Assembly: GCA_965116625.1 (NCBI GenBank)
Contig: OZ220717.1
Span: 2,666,001 to 2,730,000 of the forward strand
DNA from: VXNE01 sp965116625
GTDB lineage: Bacteria > Pseudomonadota > Gammaproteobacteria > Pseudomonadales > Azotimanducaceae
Direction: 5' to 3'
Length of the DNA: 64,000 nt
This document shows positions 35,963-45,152 of this stretch, one piece after another; within the stretch, counting starts at the first letter, position 1; every line of letters starts with the position of its first letter. The notes below the pieces were generated by a model, which ran no database searches, was not told the origin of the DNA, and was given only the letters and a program-made list of their open reading frames with translations. The translations under genes and the position numbers were made by a program.

Positions 35963-36145
35963 CTACTTTCTTGGGTTTCGCGGTTTTTCAGGTGGGGGTT
36001 TGAACTTCGGGTCTACGGTCGGTAATCTGTCTGGGACGTGACTCGGCACGGGCTCCGACTCGGGTAAGTAGTCGGGCTTACGGATTGGGGTCGGACTAGG
36101 CTTCGGTGGTCTTTCAGTCGGAGGGCGCTGAGGTCGTCTAGCCAT
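35963..36145 (-). CDS. Proline-rich small protein in the SLATT operon
   Basis: A 60-residue protein, about one third proline, with many Arg, Lys, Glu and Pro-Pro pairs ('PTERPPKPSPTPIRKP') and no hydrophobic segment. It is likely disordered. It is real rather than random because it ends two bases before the SLATT start and has a continuous amino acid bias. It may be a linker or regulatory partner of the SLATT effector; no family is recognised. Confidence 0.5.
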   Translation of the reverse strand: MARRPQRPPTERPPKPSPTPIRKPDYLPESEPVPSHVPDRLPTVDPKFKPPPEKPRNPRK

Positions 36146-36326
36146 TCACTTGGCCTCTTATTCTGCGAATATTTGCATCCTAGCACCGCCATAGGCGGAA
36201 TCAAATACATCGTTCCCTTTGCATTTCCGTCCCCGTGGGAAGGAGCGCATCCCGAATGTGAGATTAGAGGGGGCGCCGCCCGGTTTCGGCATTTCGAGGA
36301 CCCCCAAGCGTTCTGGTTGTGGGCTC

Positions 36327-37664
36327 CTATAGGGGCGCGTTTTCAAGCCGCCGGGTTACCAACATGGGAGACACCCGATACCTCGCGGCCACTTCCTCTA
36401 TCGCTTCTTCTGAGCGGTCACCGGTAATCAGCGGCGAAAGAGCATCCGATGGGCAAAGCAACTCCGCGGCGAATGATCGCTGCATCTTCTGACGGTACGT
36501 GTGGGTGCTCGTAACGGGCTGGAGCGACTCGTCATTGTTCACTAGCAACTTGTCCCCTAGCAGCCGCGCGGCCTCAAATCGCCGCCCCGAGGGGACTCGC
36601 GCGCGAAATACAATGTACGCCGTGTTCCGCGTCTTGAGCCTATACGCCATTGGTTGCTTCGCGCTCGACCTTCCGCGGAATGATCGGGAAGGGATGCCGC
36701 ATAGCTCCCCGAGTATCCGGTCTGTGATGGGCCCGTCCCCAAGGCGTTCGCTTTCCCTGAATGCCTTGGCAGCATTTGCGCCAACTCTCCACGGAATCAT
36801 GGCGGTCCCGGGTCCACCGCGGGACTCCATGGACGTCATGGTTCTGTCAGACATTGGTGAATATCGCTCGAACGCACCAACCTGAACTCCGACACGGCGG
36901 GCCTCACTCCGCAGGTCTTTGCCAGACATTCTCGCGACCATCGCCATCGGAACCCCTGCGGCGACCTCATTCGTCGCTTGCTCCCCCAAGTCCCGGCTAG
37001 TTCCGATCAACCGGCTTATCACCGTACGGCTGCCTTCATCCGGGTTGCATCCTAGAAGGGCTTCGAGTCGCCGGTACATGGTCATGCCCGGATCGCTCCG
37101 TTCCTGATCTAGTTCTTCACGCAATTGACGCATTGGGGCGTGCGCCTCAACCTTGCAATCATCTAGGTAGGTCAAGACGTCACGAACGAACGAATCTACG
37201 CCGTTCTCAAACTGCTTCGCGGTGATGTGTCGTTCGGTATCGTCACCGAAGTAGCTAATGGGCTCGGTCGGCGTAGCCTGACTTCCGGCCGATGTGACGG
37301 CCACAGTCTGGCCGTCTGAATCGAACGTGATGCGGGGCCAAAGCCAGCCGCCGCCGATGCTCGCCGTCTCATGCGCCTGCCTCCACGACAGCAGTGCTCC
37401 GTTTGCGGCCGCCGAAGTTGAGCGGGAAGGCTCCCACCGGATTCTCCACCAGTTCCACAGCAGCCATTCGGCGAGGCGGTACGCCGATACGCGCGGACCG
37501 TCCCACTCGCGCTGCTGGTGGTCCACCAACCGAGTCATGAGGTGATTGTTCACCGAGATTCGGATCGAGCATGTGGAGATTTCGTCAAGCACCGCCTCTA
37601 CGCCGTTGGCGGACACGTCATCGCTGTGGCTCGATTCCCACGCAGGCTCGATCGCCAGGCTCAT
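36327..37664 (-). CDS. Unknown defence-type protein with an ImmA/IrrE-like C-terminal tail
   Basis: A 445-residue protein of unknown function. The N-terminal part has a tryptophan-rich block 'LAEWLLWNWWRIRWEP' and 'IGGGWLWPRITFDSDG'; the middle is helical; the end, 'FAAELLCPSDAL', 'EEAIEEVAARYRVS' and 'MLVTRRLEN', resembles the last helices of ImmA/IrrE metallopeptidases. The HExxH zinc motif of that family is absent, so peptidase activity is not supported. I place the start at the ATG at 37664, which overlaps the stop of the small upstream gene (ATGA); an earlier in-frame ATG at 37685 is less likely. The coupling suggests a two-component system, perhaps toxin-antitoxin or defence. Confidence 0.65.
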   Translation of the reverse strand: MSLAIEPAWESSHSDDVSANGVEAVLDEISTCSIRISVNNHLMTRLVDHQQREWDGPRVSAYRLAEWLLWNWWRIRWEPSRSTSAAANGALLSWRQAHETASIGGGWLWPRITFDSDGQTVAVTSAGSQATPTEPISYFGDDTERHITAKQFENGVDSFVRDVLTYLDDCKVEAHAPMRQLREELDQERSDPGMTMYRRLEALLGCNPDEGSRTVISRLIGTSRDLGEQATNEVAAGVPMAMVARMSGKDLRSEARRVGVQVGAFERYSPMSDRTMTSMESRGGPGTAMIPWRVGANAAKAFRESERLGDGPITDRILGELCGIPSRSFRGRSSAKQPMAYRLKTRNTAYIVFRARVPSGRRFEAARLLGDKLLVNNDESLQPVTSTHTYRQKMQRSFAAELLCPSDALSPLITGDRSEEAIEEVAARYRVSPMLVTRRLENAPL

Positions 37665-38059
37665 GCTTCCCCTCTTTGTCGCCACTCCGAAATGACTCTG
37701 TCCCTGAAGGCATTAGCCTCCAAGAGAGGGTAGCCATGATATTCGGCTGTCTGGCGGTTGGTTACTTTGGCTTCGTATACGACCCCCGTACCTTCATCGA
37801 CGGCCCAAACCCTAGACGGAAGGCCATCGGTGTCGGGGGGTACCATACAACGCCGCAAACCCTCCTTCAGCATGTTGAGTGCGGCATCGCTGTCTACGCC
37901 GTCGGGACACTTGCTCTTGTGTGGACGGAATGTGTCGGGTTTGTCGCAGTGGTCCGGATGCGGCTCGTAGGAAACGCGCTCCAGAAGCTGCTGGTCTACT
38001 TCGACTTGGTCGGATATGGCGAACATTCTCCCGTGCCGCGACCTGCGGGGAGTCTTCAT
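37661..38059 (-). CDS. Small partner protein of the coupled pair (unknown)
   Basis: About 132 residues. The recognisable part is C-terminal: 'SRVWAVDEGTGVVYEAKVTN' and 'YHGYPLLEANAFRDRVISEW', a compact alpha/beta domain often found in small hypothetical proteins. It is translationally coupled to the 445-residue protein downstream through a 4-base overlap. The ATG at 38026 is an alternative start and would remove an arginine-rich leader. No function is known to me. Confidence 0.6.
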   Translation of the reverse strand: MKTPRRSRHGRMFAISDQVEVDQQLLERVSYEPHPDHCDKPDTFRPHKSKCPDGVDSDAALNMLKEGLRRCMVPPDTDGLPSRVWAVDEGTGVVYEAKVTNRQTAEYHGYPLLEANAFRDRVISEWRQRGEA

Positions 38060-38367
38060 CGTGGCGGTTCGTTGCATCCCTTTGGATGGGCAATTCGCAA
38101 GATTTCCCGGACCGGTGGGGATTGTCAAGGAAAATGGGGGGCGGGCAAGATGTCTGATTTGAACAGCCGATCAGGCGTAAACTCCGTCCCGCTCCCCAGT
38201 CCTGTAGATCGGGCCGCCTAATCGTACTCGGCATTTGTGTTCATTGATGCGTGGCCCGATCGGCGGGCGTGTGTCCGCGAGGCCGAATTTTTTCGAGCTG
38301 CCCATGCGACAGCCGTTTCCGAGAGCCTGATGGGCTGTGGCGCGACGGGGAGCGTATGCGGACTGGA
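38060..38367. other. Gap of about 310 bases, no gene seen
   Basis: No convincing frame on either strand. On the minus strand, ACAGCC and GGCTGT can pair around 38310-38340 after the membrane-protein stop, but without a T run, so I do not call a terminator. Confidence 0.3.
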
Positions 38368-39384
38368 CTACTCGGTCTTGGCGCCTTCGGCCATTTTCCG
38401 CGTCGCTTTGCCGATCTCGACGAACTGTACTGCTGGGTCCGTTCTTCCGGTGTTTTGATCGACCAGCCCTGTGGCAACGTTGTCAAAGATGCTGTTGGTC
38501 GCCGCCATCAGTACCGCATCCTTGATCCGGTCGTCTGCTGTGGCTGCGGCGAACGCTTGGAAGGTTTGCAGGCTGAGTGCCCTATGCCTGTTGACGGATA
38601 GTTGGTGCACTAGTGCGCGATACATGCGCGCGCACCAAATCGTTGCGGTGATCAGCATGCCCAGGACGGATACTTTCGTGAATGCCGCCCGGACGATGTC
38701 CCACGTTCCGGCACCTTCCGGGATTGATGGCCAGAAGAAGCTCACGAAAGCGGCCAACAATGTGAGGACAGCGCCGGCTGCGGCGGCAACGAGCCAACGC
38801 CGTGAGAGGACGGCGATCCGATCGGCCTCGTCGCTGAACGCAGTGGTAAAGGTCGCTACGCCGGCATCGGCGGCAGCCTGCCTGGCCGCGCTGACGATCT
38901 GATCGATAGCCCCGCGCTTCTGCTGAACGTCCGCCTTCGCTGCGTCGAGGGTCTGCTCCGCCTCCGAAATCGTACCCTGCAGGAGATCCATGTTTCTTTG
39001 GACATCGCCGCGTTGGTATGCGAGGTACGGAATCCAGGGAGCAGTCTCGCGATGCAGGTTTTCGGCGGCCGCACGCATCCTGGACATAAGGTGGTCCCGA
39101 TTGGAAGAGACGTCCCCCTCCAGCGTGAACTGGTCGATCTCTTGGAGCACGCCCGCCACCTCGGGGAGGACGTCCCGAATCCTGGCGGCCGCTTGCTCGG
39201 TGAGGTACTCAAGCGGCATCTGGGACAGGTCGCGACCTACGGCAAGGACGAGTTCGATATCTCGCGCGGCGGTCTCGAATGTGATGTCGCCCCAACTTCG
39301 TCGCTGGATCAGTTCCGACTCGGTGAAACGGGTGACCGTGTGCAGTCCCGCGCGCAACTCCGTGACGATCTCTTGTGAGGCCAT
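38368..39384 (-). CDS. Coiled-coil two-TM membrane protein (unknown)
   Basis: A 338-residue protein. Residues about 1-180 are helical and charged, with a predicted coiled coil near 130-170 ('LLQGTISEAEQTLDAAKADV'). Two membrane segments follow (about 199-222 and 238-258), then a helical tail with 'LSLQTFQAFAAATADDRIKD'. An AGGAGAAGG precedes the ATG. This layout recalls uncharacterised membrane effectors of defence islands, but I cannot assign a named family. It is divergent from the large exonuclease-helicase gene, and the two may share a promoter region. Confidence 0.65.
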   Translation of the reverse strand: MASQEIVTELRAGLHTVTRFTESELIQRRSWGDITFETAARDIELVLAVGRDLSQMPLEYLTEQAAARIRDVLPEVAGVLQEIDQFTLEGDVSSNRDHLMSRMRAAAENLHRETAPWIPYLAYQRGDVQRNMDLLQGTISEAEQTLDAAKADVQQKRGAIDQIVSAARQAAADAGVATFTTAFSDEADRIAVLSRRWLVAAAAGAVLTLLAAFVSFFWPSIPEGAGTWDIVRAAFTKVSVLGMLITATIWCARMYRALVHQLSVNRHRALSLQTFQAFAAATADDRIKDAVLMAATNSIFDNVATGLVDQNTGRTDPAVQFVEIGKATRKMAEGAKTE

Positions 39385-39540
39385 GACCTTCTCCTTTTGT
39401 TGGCAGTTGGAAGTGCGGCGGAAGACGCAATTCTACGCTGATGGCGCGCGGCTAGGTCCGGCAACGCGGCACCGAGAGAACTTACTAATGGTTGGTCGCG
39501 CTGACGCGGCGCCGCGAATCTCGCATCGGGCCGCGTTGGG

Positions 39541-42500
39541 ATGGCGCCGGGCGCGGCGGCACTTGAGGTTGTCGGGAATGGCATCATGCCGTACGGTCGT
39601 GGCGGTTTCGATTGGGAAAGGAAGGCTTCGAGGCGCCGTGAGAGGACGTGTCGGGGCTGTGCGTTCGATGCGACTATTGACAGGAGGCTAGGGCTGGGAC
39701 GGCAAACAACTGCGGTACTGGGCGCGGACCGCAGCCGGAAGTCCGGCTTCGCGACGGAGCCGCGTGATCCGGCTTTCGATGCGCTTGTCGCCAGCTGCGT
39801 CTTGGTCGACCTTGAAATCGAGGGCGACCGGATACGGGACGTCGGCGCGCTCCGCGGGGAACGCGTGTTCCGGCTTCCCAATCCGGATTCGTCCGGGGAT
39901 GCTGTCGATCGTCTGGGGGAGTTCGCTCGCGGGGCGCGATTCGTGGTCGGGCACAACCTCGTGGCCCACGACCGGCGTTTCATCGAAATGCACCGGCCCG
40001 GCGCCGAGCTGCTGCGTTTACCTGTGGTGGACACGTTGTACTTGGCGCCGCTGGCGTTCCCGCAGCGGCCGTACCACCCGCTCGTCAAGGACTACAAGCT
40101 CGCGGGGGAGCGAAGCGACCCGGTCGAGGACTGCCGGCTCGCGCTCGAGGTGCTCGGCGAATGCTGGCGCGAGCTCGGCAAGCGGGAGCGCGAGCGGCGC
40201 GGATTGGTCTCGATCTACCGGAGCTGCTTCGACGATTCGGACGCGCCGGGGGGGACCTCGCCGCTGCGGCTGAACGGCGCCGGGCAAGCGCTGGAAGCGC
40301 TGGGCGCCCAGCGGCTGCCGCGCGAACGCCTGCTGCGGGGATTCGAGCACTTCGCCTCGGACAGGGCCTGCATGCGGGCCGTGCGGAGGGAACTTCCGGC
40401 GCTCTTGGACGACCCGACGTCGAGGCCGGCGGCGGCGTACGCGCTCGCCTGGCTGACCGTGCGCGGCACGGAGTCGGTGCTGTCGCGGTGGGTGCACCGG
40501 TCGTTCCCGGGAACGTCGCGTTTCCTGCAGGCGATTCGGAGCGTGGACTGCGGGGACACGGAATGCGCCTACTGCCGGAAGCAGCACGACCCGGTCGGGA
40601 AGCTCGAGGAGTATTTCGGCCATCGTAGCTTCCGTGCGCGGCCGGCGACGAGCGACGGCGAGAGCCTGCAGGCGCGGATCGTGGAGCGGGGCCTCGCGGG
40701 CGGGCCGCTGCTCGCGATCATGCCGACCGGTGGCGGCAAGTCGCTGTGCTACCAGCTCCCGGCGATCGTGCGCAACGAGCGGACCGGCGCGCTGACGGTG
40801 GTGATTTCGCCGTTGCAGGCGCTCATGAAGGACCAGGTGGAGAACCTCAACCGGCAGATTCGGGGCGGTAGGCTGGCGGCGGCGCTGAACGGACTGTTGA
40901 CGCTGCCGGAGCGCCACGACGTGCTGGAAGGGATTAAGCTCGGACGCTTCGCGATGCTGTACGTGTCGCCCGAGCAGTTGCGCAACGGTTCATTTGAGGC
41001 GGCGGTGCGCCAGCGGGAGATCGCAGCCTGGGTGTTCGACGAGGCGCACTGCATCGCCAAGTGGGGTCACGACTTCCGCCCCGACTACCTCTACGCTGCC
41101 CGCTTCATCCGCGAGTTCTCCGCCCGGGAGGGAGTGGAGACGGCGCCGGTGGCCTGTTTCACGGCGACCGCGCGCGTCGACGTGCGCGAAGAGATCGTGG
41201 CGCACTTCCGAGAGGAGCTAGGGCAGGAGGTCGAGGTGCTCGCCGCCGATCGGGTGGACCGCTCGAACCTTCGGTACGCGGTGGAGGAGGTTGTCGAGGC
41301 GCAGAAGGAGCGGCGCATCGTCGAACTTCTGGAAAGGACCCTCGGGAGCCCGGCCGCGCCTCGGGGCGCGGCGATCGTGTACGCGAGGAGCCGTCGGCGC
41401 GCGGAGAACTTGGCGACCGCGCTCAGGGGACAGGCGTGGCCGGCGGAGCATTTCCACGCGGGCGTCGAGGCGCCCGACAAGAAGCGCGTCCAAGAGGGGT
41501 TCATCGCCGGCGACGTGCCGGTGATCGTGGCGACGAACGCGTTCGGCATGGGGATCGATAAGAGCGACGTGCGCTTGGTCGTGCACGCTGACGTGCCGGG
41601 CTCGATCGAGTCGTACCTGCAAGAGGCCGGACGGGCGGGGCGCGACGGCGAGCCGGCCCATTGCGTGCTGCTGTTCGCCAAGGGCGACCTCGAGAGGCAG
41701 TTCGATCTCGAATCGGAGAACCGCATCTCGCAACGGGACATCGGGCAGATACTCAAGGCGATCCGCGGAGCGCGGCGGCGCGACGAGAGCGAGGTCGTGC
41801 TGTCGCCCGGAGAAATCCTGCGAGTTCCGGAGACCGAAGTGTCGTTCGACGGCGACGACCGGTCGGCGGCCACGAAGGTGAAGACGGCGATCGCGTGGCT
41901 CGAGCGCGCGCGCTTCCTGTTGCGCGACGAGAACAGGACCAACGTGTTCCAGGGCGTTTCAGCCGTGCGCGACCTCGACGCCGCGCGGCAGAGGATCGAA
42001 GGGCTCGATCTTTCCCCCTCCAAGCGGCGCCGGTGGCTGGAGGTGCTGCGCGCGCTCCACACGGCCGACCTGCGCGAGGGCCTCGATGCGGACGGCCTGG
42101 CGCATCTGCCGGCGTTCAGCAGCATGGTCTCGCGGGTCGGCGACGACGCGGAGCGGGACCGCACGGCGACGCGGGAGGTGCTGCGCGCGCTGCACGAGAT
42201 GACGGATGCGGGTCTGCTTGAGAAGGGCATCTACTTCACGGCCTGGGTGCGCCGCGGGACGAGGGATCCCTCGGCGGCCCACTTCGCGCGGGTGGTGCGG
42301 GCGGAGCGGGCGATGGCCAAGGTCCTGCAGGAGGCGGATCCCGACGCGGCGGCGGGCGTCGAGGTCGAGCTGCGGGTGGACCATCTGGCGGAGCGGCTGC
42401 GCGAGGAGGACGTCAAGATCACGCGCGACGCGCTGCTGACGCTGCTCCGGGGCTGGACCAGGGAGGGGGTCGACGGGCGCGCGGCGCTGCGGTTGCGGGG

Positions 42501-44994
42501 CGGCGGCAGGCGGCATCTGGATGTCGCGCTGCTGGTCGAGTGGGCGCAGCTGCGGGAGCAGCTGGAGGTCCGGGCGCAGATCGGACAGGCGGTGGTGGAA
42601 GTGTTTGTCGAGGGGGCCCGCCGGCTGGGGGCGGGGGAGCGCCTGGTGCGCTTCTCGCTCGCGGACCTGCAGCGCGGTCTCGACGGCACGCTGGGGTTGG
42701 CGGAGCGGCTCCGCGATCCGTTCGACGCGCTGGAGAAGGCGCTCTTATTCCTCGACGAGAACGGGATCGTCAAGCTGGAGAAGGGACTGGCGGTGTTCCG
42801 GCAGGCGATGCGCATCCGGGTTCTCGACGAGGCGCGGGGCCGGCGTTACGCCGGGCCCGACTACCGGCCGCTGGAGCAGCATTACGACGAGCGCGGGTTC
42901 CAGATCCACGCGATGGGACGCTACGTCGCCGAAGCGGGGCGGGACGCCGCCGATGCCGGCGGCAGCTACGTGCGGGACTACTTCGGGATGGCTTCGGCGG
43001 AGTTCCGGCGGCGCTATTTCGCCGAGGAGCGAGGGGCGGTGCGGCGGGCCACGTCGCGGGAGCTATACGCGGCCATCGTCGAGGACTTGCGCAACCCGGC
43101 CCAGGAAGCGATCGTCACGGCGCCCTCGGATGTCAACATGCTGGTGCTGGCGGGTCCGGGCTCGGGCAAAACGCGGGTGGTGGTGCATCGCTGCGCGTAC
43201 CTGGCGAAGGTCGCCCGGATCCGGCCGGAGCGGATTCTGGCGGTCTGCTTCAACCGCGGCGCGATGAACGAGCTGCGGCGACGGCTGCGGGACCTGATCG
43301 GCGCGCCCGCGCGGAGGGTCGCCGTGCATACCTACCACTCACTCGCGCTGGCGCTCACCGAGCGGTCGATGGCCGCGCGCGCGGCGGCTGCGGGCGGGGA
43401 GCCGGTCGACTTCGACGGGATCATCGAGGAGGCCAACCGGCGGCTGCGTGGCGAGGAGGAGATCGTCGGCGCGGCGCCGGACGAGCTGCGGGACAGGCTG
43501 CTGGCCGGGTTCGAATACGTGCTCGTGGACGAGTACCAGGACATCGACGGGGCGCAGTACGAGATGATTGGGCACATCGCGCGCGGGCGAGGAGAGGACG
43601 GCGACGAGCGGGCGACGATTCTGGCCGTGGGCGACGACGACCAGACCATCTACCAGTGGCGGCGGGCGAACGTGAAGTACCTGCGCCAGTTCGAGGAGGA
43701 ATACGGGGCCGAGCGCCGATACCTGGCCGAGAACTACAGGTCGACGCGCAACATCGTCGAGGCGGCGGAGGCGCTGATCGCGCGCAACCGTGACCGGATG
43801 AAGACGCGCCACCCGATCCGGGTGGACGCCCGCCGCGCCGGCGACCCGCCGGGGGGCGACTGGGAGTCACTGGACCCCGAAGTCCGCGGTCGCGTGTCGG
43901 TGCTGGATGTCCGGAGCGCCATCGAGGAGCCGCGCGCGGCGCTGGCCGAGATCGAGCGGCTGCGCGGCCTCGATCCGAAACCGGATTGGCAGAACTTCGC
44001 CGTGCTCGCCTGGAGGCGCTCGGAACTCGACGCCGCGCGCGCGGTCCTGGAGCACGCCGGCGTGTCCTGCCGCCGTGCGCTCCCCCGCGGGAAGCTGCCC
44101 CCGCTGCCCCGCATCCGCGAATTCGCCCGCCTGCTGGCCTTCCTCGGCGAGCGATACGCATCGGACGTCGCGTTGCCCGCACTCCGGAAACGGCTGCCCG
44201 CTATCTGCGGCTGCGACTCCATGTGGACGGCGATGGCGCGCAGGATGCTGGTTGACGTCGAGGCGGAGCTCGAAGACGAACGTTGCCCGGCGTCGCAGGT
44301 GTTGGAGTCCCTGCACCGGGGCCTGGCCGACCGGCTGCGCGACCACCTGGTGGGAGACGGGGTGCTGGTGGGCACGGTTCACGCCGGGAAGGGCCGGGAA
44401 TTCGGACACGTGCTCGTGCTGGGAGGGGGCTGGAACGGCCGTCCGGGAGACGCGCGGCTAGACGGCGGGGAGGTCGAGGAGGCGCGGCGTCTGTACTACG
44501 TGGCGATGACGCGAGCAAAAAAGACGCTGACGCTGGTCAGCCGGCGAGACGACCCCGTGGCGTTCTTGGGCGAGATCGGACGCTCGCGCCTGCGGCGTCG
44601 CCGCGTGGGCATCGCGAAGGAAACCGCCGGCGTGCCGGCGACCCGCTATGCCACCCTCGGAAAAAGGGATCTGTTCATCGACTTCGCCGGCTGGAAGGCG
44701 CAGGGCGACCGGGTGCACGGGGCGCTGGCGGCACTTCGGGCCGGGGATGCGGTGACGCTGAAAAGGCATGGGCACGGGGTGGGCGCGTTCGACCGGCGGG
44801 GGGTGGAGGTCGGCCGGTTGTCCGAGTCCGCGGCGGCAAAATGGCCGGATCGGCGCCTGTCGCTCGTCGAGGAGGCGCGGGTGCTTGGCCTCGTGCGCCG
44901 GGAAGTGGCGGACTGCGAGACGGAGGCGTACCGGGAGAGGGCGGTGGTGCCGGTCTGGGAGTACCCGATTCTGGAGTTGTGTTTTCGCGCATAG
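39541..44994 (+). CDS. DnaQ-like exonuclease / RecQ helicase / UvrD-like helicase triple fusion
   Basis: An 1817-residue DNA-processing protein. Residues about 75-215 form a 3'-5' exonuclease domain: 'VLVDLEIEGDRI' (DxE), 'VVGHNLVAHDRRFI', then 'DPVEDCRLALEV'. Residues about 395-720 are a RecQ-type SF2 helicase: 'PTGGGKSLCYQLPAI', DEAH in 'VFDEAHCIAKWGHDF', 'TNAFGMGIDKSDVR', 'YLQEAGRAGRDG'. After a long linker, residues about 1200-1670 are a UvrD/Rep-type SF1 helicase: 'LAGPGSGKTRVV', 'LVDEYQDIDG', 'GDDDQTIYQWRRAN', 'HAGKGREFGHVLVL', 'VAMTRAKKTL'. The start is uncertain: a perfect AGGAGG at 39682-39687 is followed six bases later by an in-frame CTG (39694), and no ATG downstream fits well. 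Probably acts on foreign or damaged DNA; lies in a defence-like region. Confidence 0.9.
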   Translation: MAPGAAALEVVGNGIMPYGRGGFDWERKASRRRERTCRGCAFDATIDRRLGLGRQTTAVLGADRSRKSGFATEPRDPAFDALVASCVLVDLEIEGDRIRDVGALRGERVFRLPNPDSSGDAVDRLGEFARGARFVVGHNLVAHDRRFIEMHRPGAELLRLPVVDTLYLAPLAFPQRPYHPLVKDYKLAGERSDPVEDCRLALEVLGECWRELGKRERERRGLVSIYRSCFDDSDAPGGTSPLRLNGAGQALEALGAQRLPRERLLRGFEHFASDRACMRAVRRELPALLDDPTSRPAAAYALAWLTVRGTESVLSRWVHRSFPGTSRFLQAIRSVDCGDTECAYCRKQHDPVGKLEEYFGHRSFRARPATSDGESLQARIVERGLAGGPLLAIMPTGGGKSLCYQLPAIVRNERTGALTVVISPLQALMKDQVENLNRQIRGGRLAAALNGLLTLPERHDVLEGIKLGRFAMLYVSPEQLRNGSFEAAVRQREIAAWVFDEAHCIAKWGHDFRPDYLYAARFIREFSAREGVETAPVACFTATARVDVREEIVAHFREELGQEVEVLAADRVDRSNLRYAVEEVVEAQKERRIVELLERTLGSPAAPRGAAIVYARSRRRAENLATALRGQAWPAEHFHAGVEAPDKKRVQEGFIAGDVPVIVATNAFGMGIDKSDVRLVVHADVPGSIESYLQEAGRAGRDGEPAHCVLLFAKGDLERQFDLESENRISQRDIGQILKAIRGARRRDESEVVLSPGEILRVPETEVSFDGDDRSAATKVKTAIAWLERARFLLRDENRTNVFQGVSAVRDLDAARQRIEGLDLSPSKRRRWLEVLRALHTADLREGLDADGLAHLPAFSSMVSRVGDDAERDRTATREVLRALHEMTDAGLLEKGIYFTAWVRRGTRDPSAAHFARVVRAERAMAKVLQEADPDAAAGVEVELRVDHLAERLREEDVKITRDALLTLLRGWTREGVDGRAALRLRGGGRRHLDVALLVEWAQLREQLEVRAQIGQAVVEVFVEGARRLGAGERLVRFSLADLQRGLDGTLGLAERLRDPFDALEKALLFLDENGIVKLEKGLAVFRQAMRIRVLDEARGRRYAGPDYRPLEQHYDERGFQIHAMGRYVAEAGRDAADAGGSYVRDYFGMASAEFRRRYFAEERGAVRRATSRELYAAIVEDLRNPAQEAIVTAPSDVNMLVLAGPGSGKTRVVVHRCAYLAKVARIRPERILAVCFNRGAMNELRRRLRDLIGAPARRVAVHTYHSLALALTERSMAARAAAAGGEPVDFDGIIEEANRRLRGEEEIVGAAPDELRDRLLAGFEYVLVDEYQDIDGAQYEMIGHIARGRGEDGDERATILAVGDDDQTIYQWRRANVKYLRQFEEEYGAERRYLAENYRSTRNIVEAAEALIARNRDRMKTRHPIRVDARRAGDPPGGDWESLDPEVRGRVSVLDVRSAIEEPRAALAEIERLRGLDPKPDWQNFAVLAWRRSELDAARAVLEHAGVSCRRALPRGKLPPLPRIREFARLLAFLGERYASDVALPALRKRLPAICGCDSMWTAMARRMLVDVEAELEDERCPASQVLESLHRGLADRLRDHLVGDGVLVGTVHAGKGREFGHVLVLGGGWNGRPGDARLDGGEVEEARRLYYVAMTRAKKTLTLVSRRDDPVAFLGEIGRSRLRRRRVGIAKETAGVPATRYATLGKRDLFIDFAGWKAQGDRVHGALAALRAGDAVTLKRHGHGVGAFDRRGVEVGRLSESAAAKWPDRRLSLVEEARVLGLVRREVADCETEAYRERAVVPVWEYPILELCFRA

Positions 44995-45152
44995 GTTCGC
45001 GCGCGGGGCCGGATGGCGGCTGGCCCGGCCGGGGCGGCGTCCGGCTGCGACGCCCGAACGCGGTCCTGCAGCGGCGGCTGGTCAGAATCCGAGACCTCGC
45101 ATCAATGTTCGGCGGTCCGCGGGACTGGCCGCCCGTCGTCCGCGTCGTCGGG

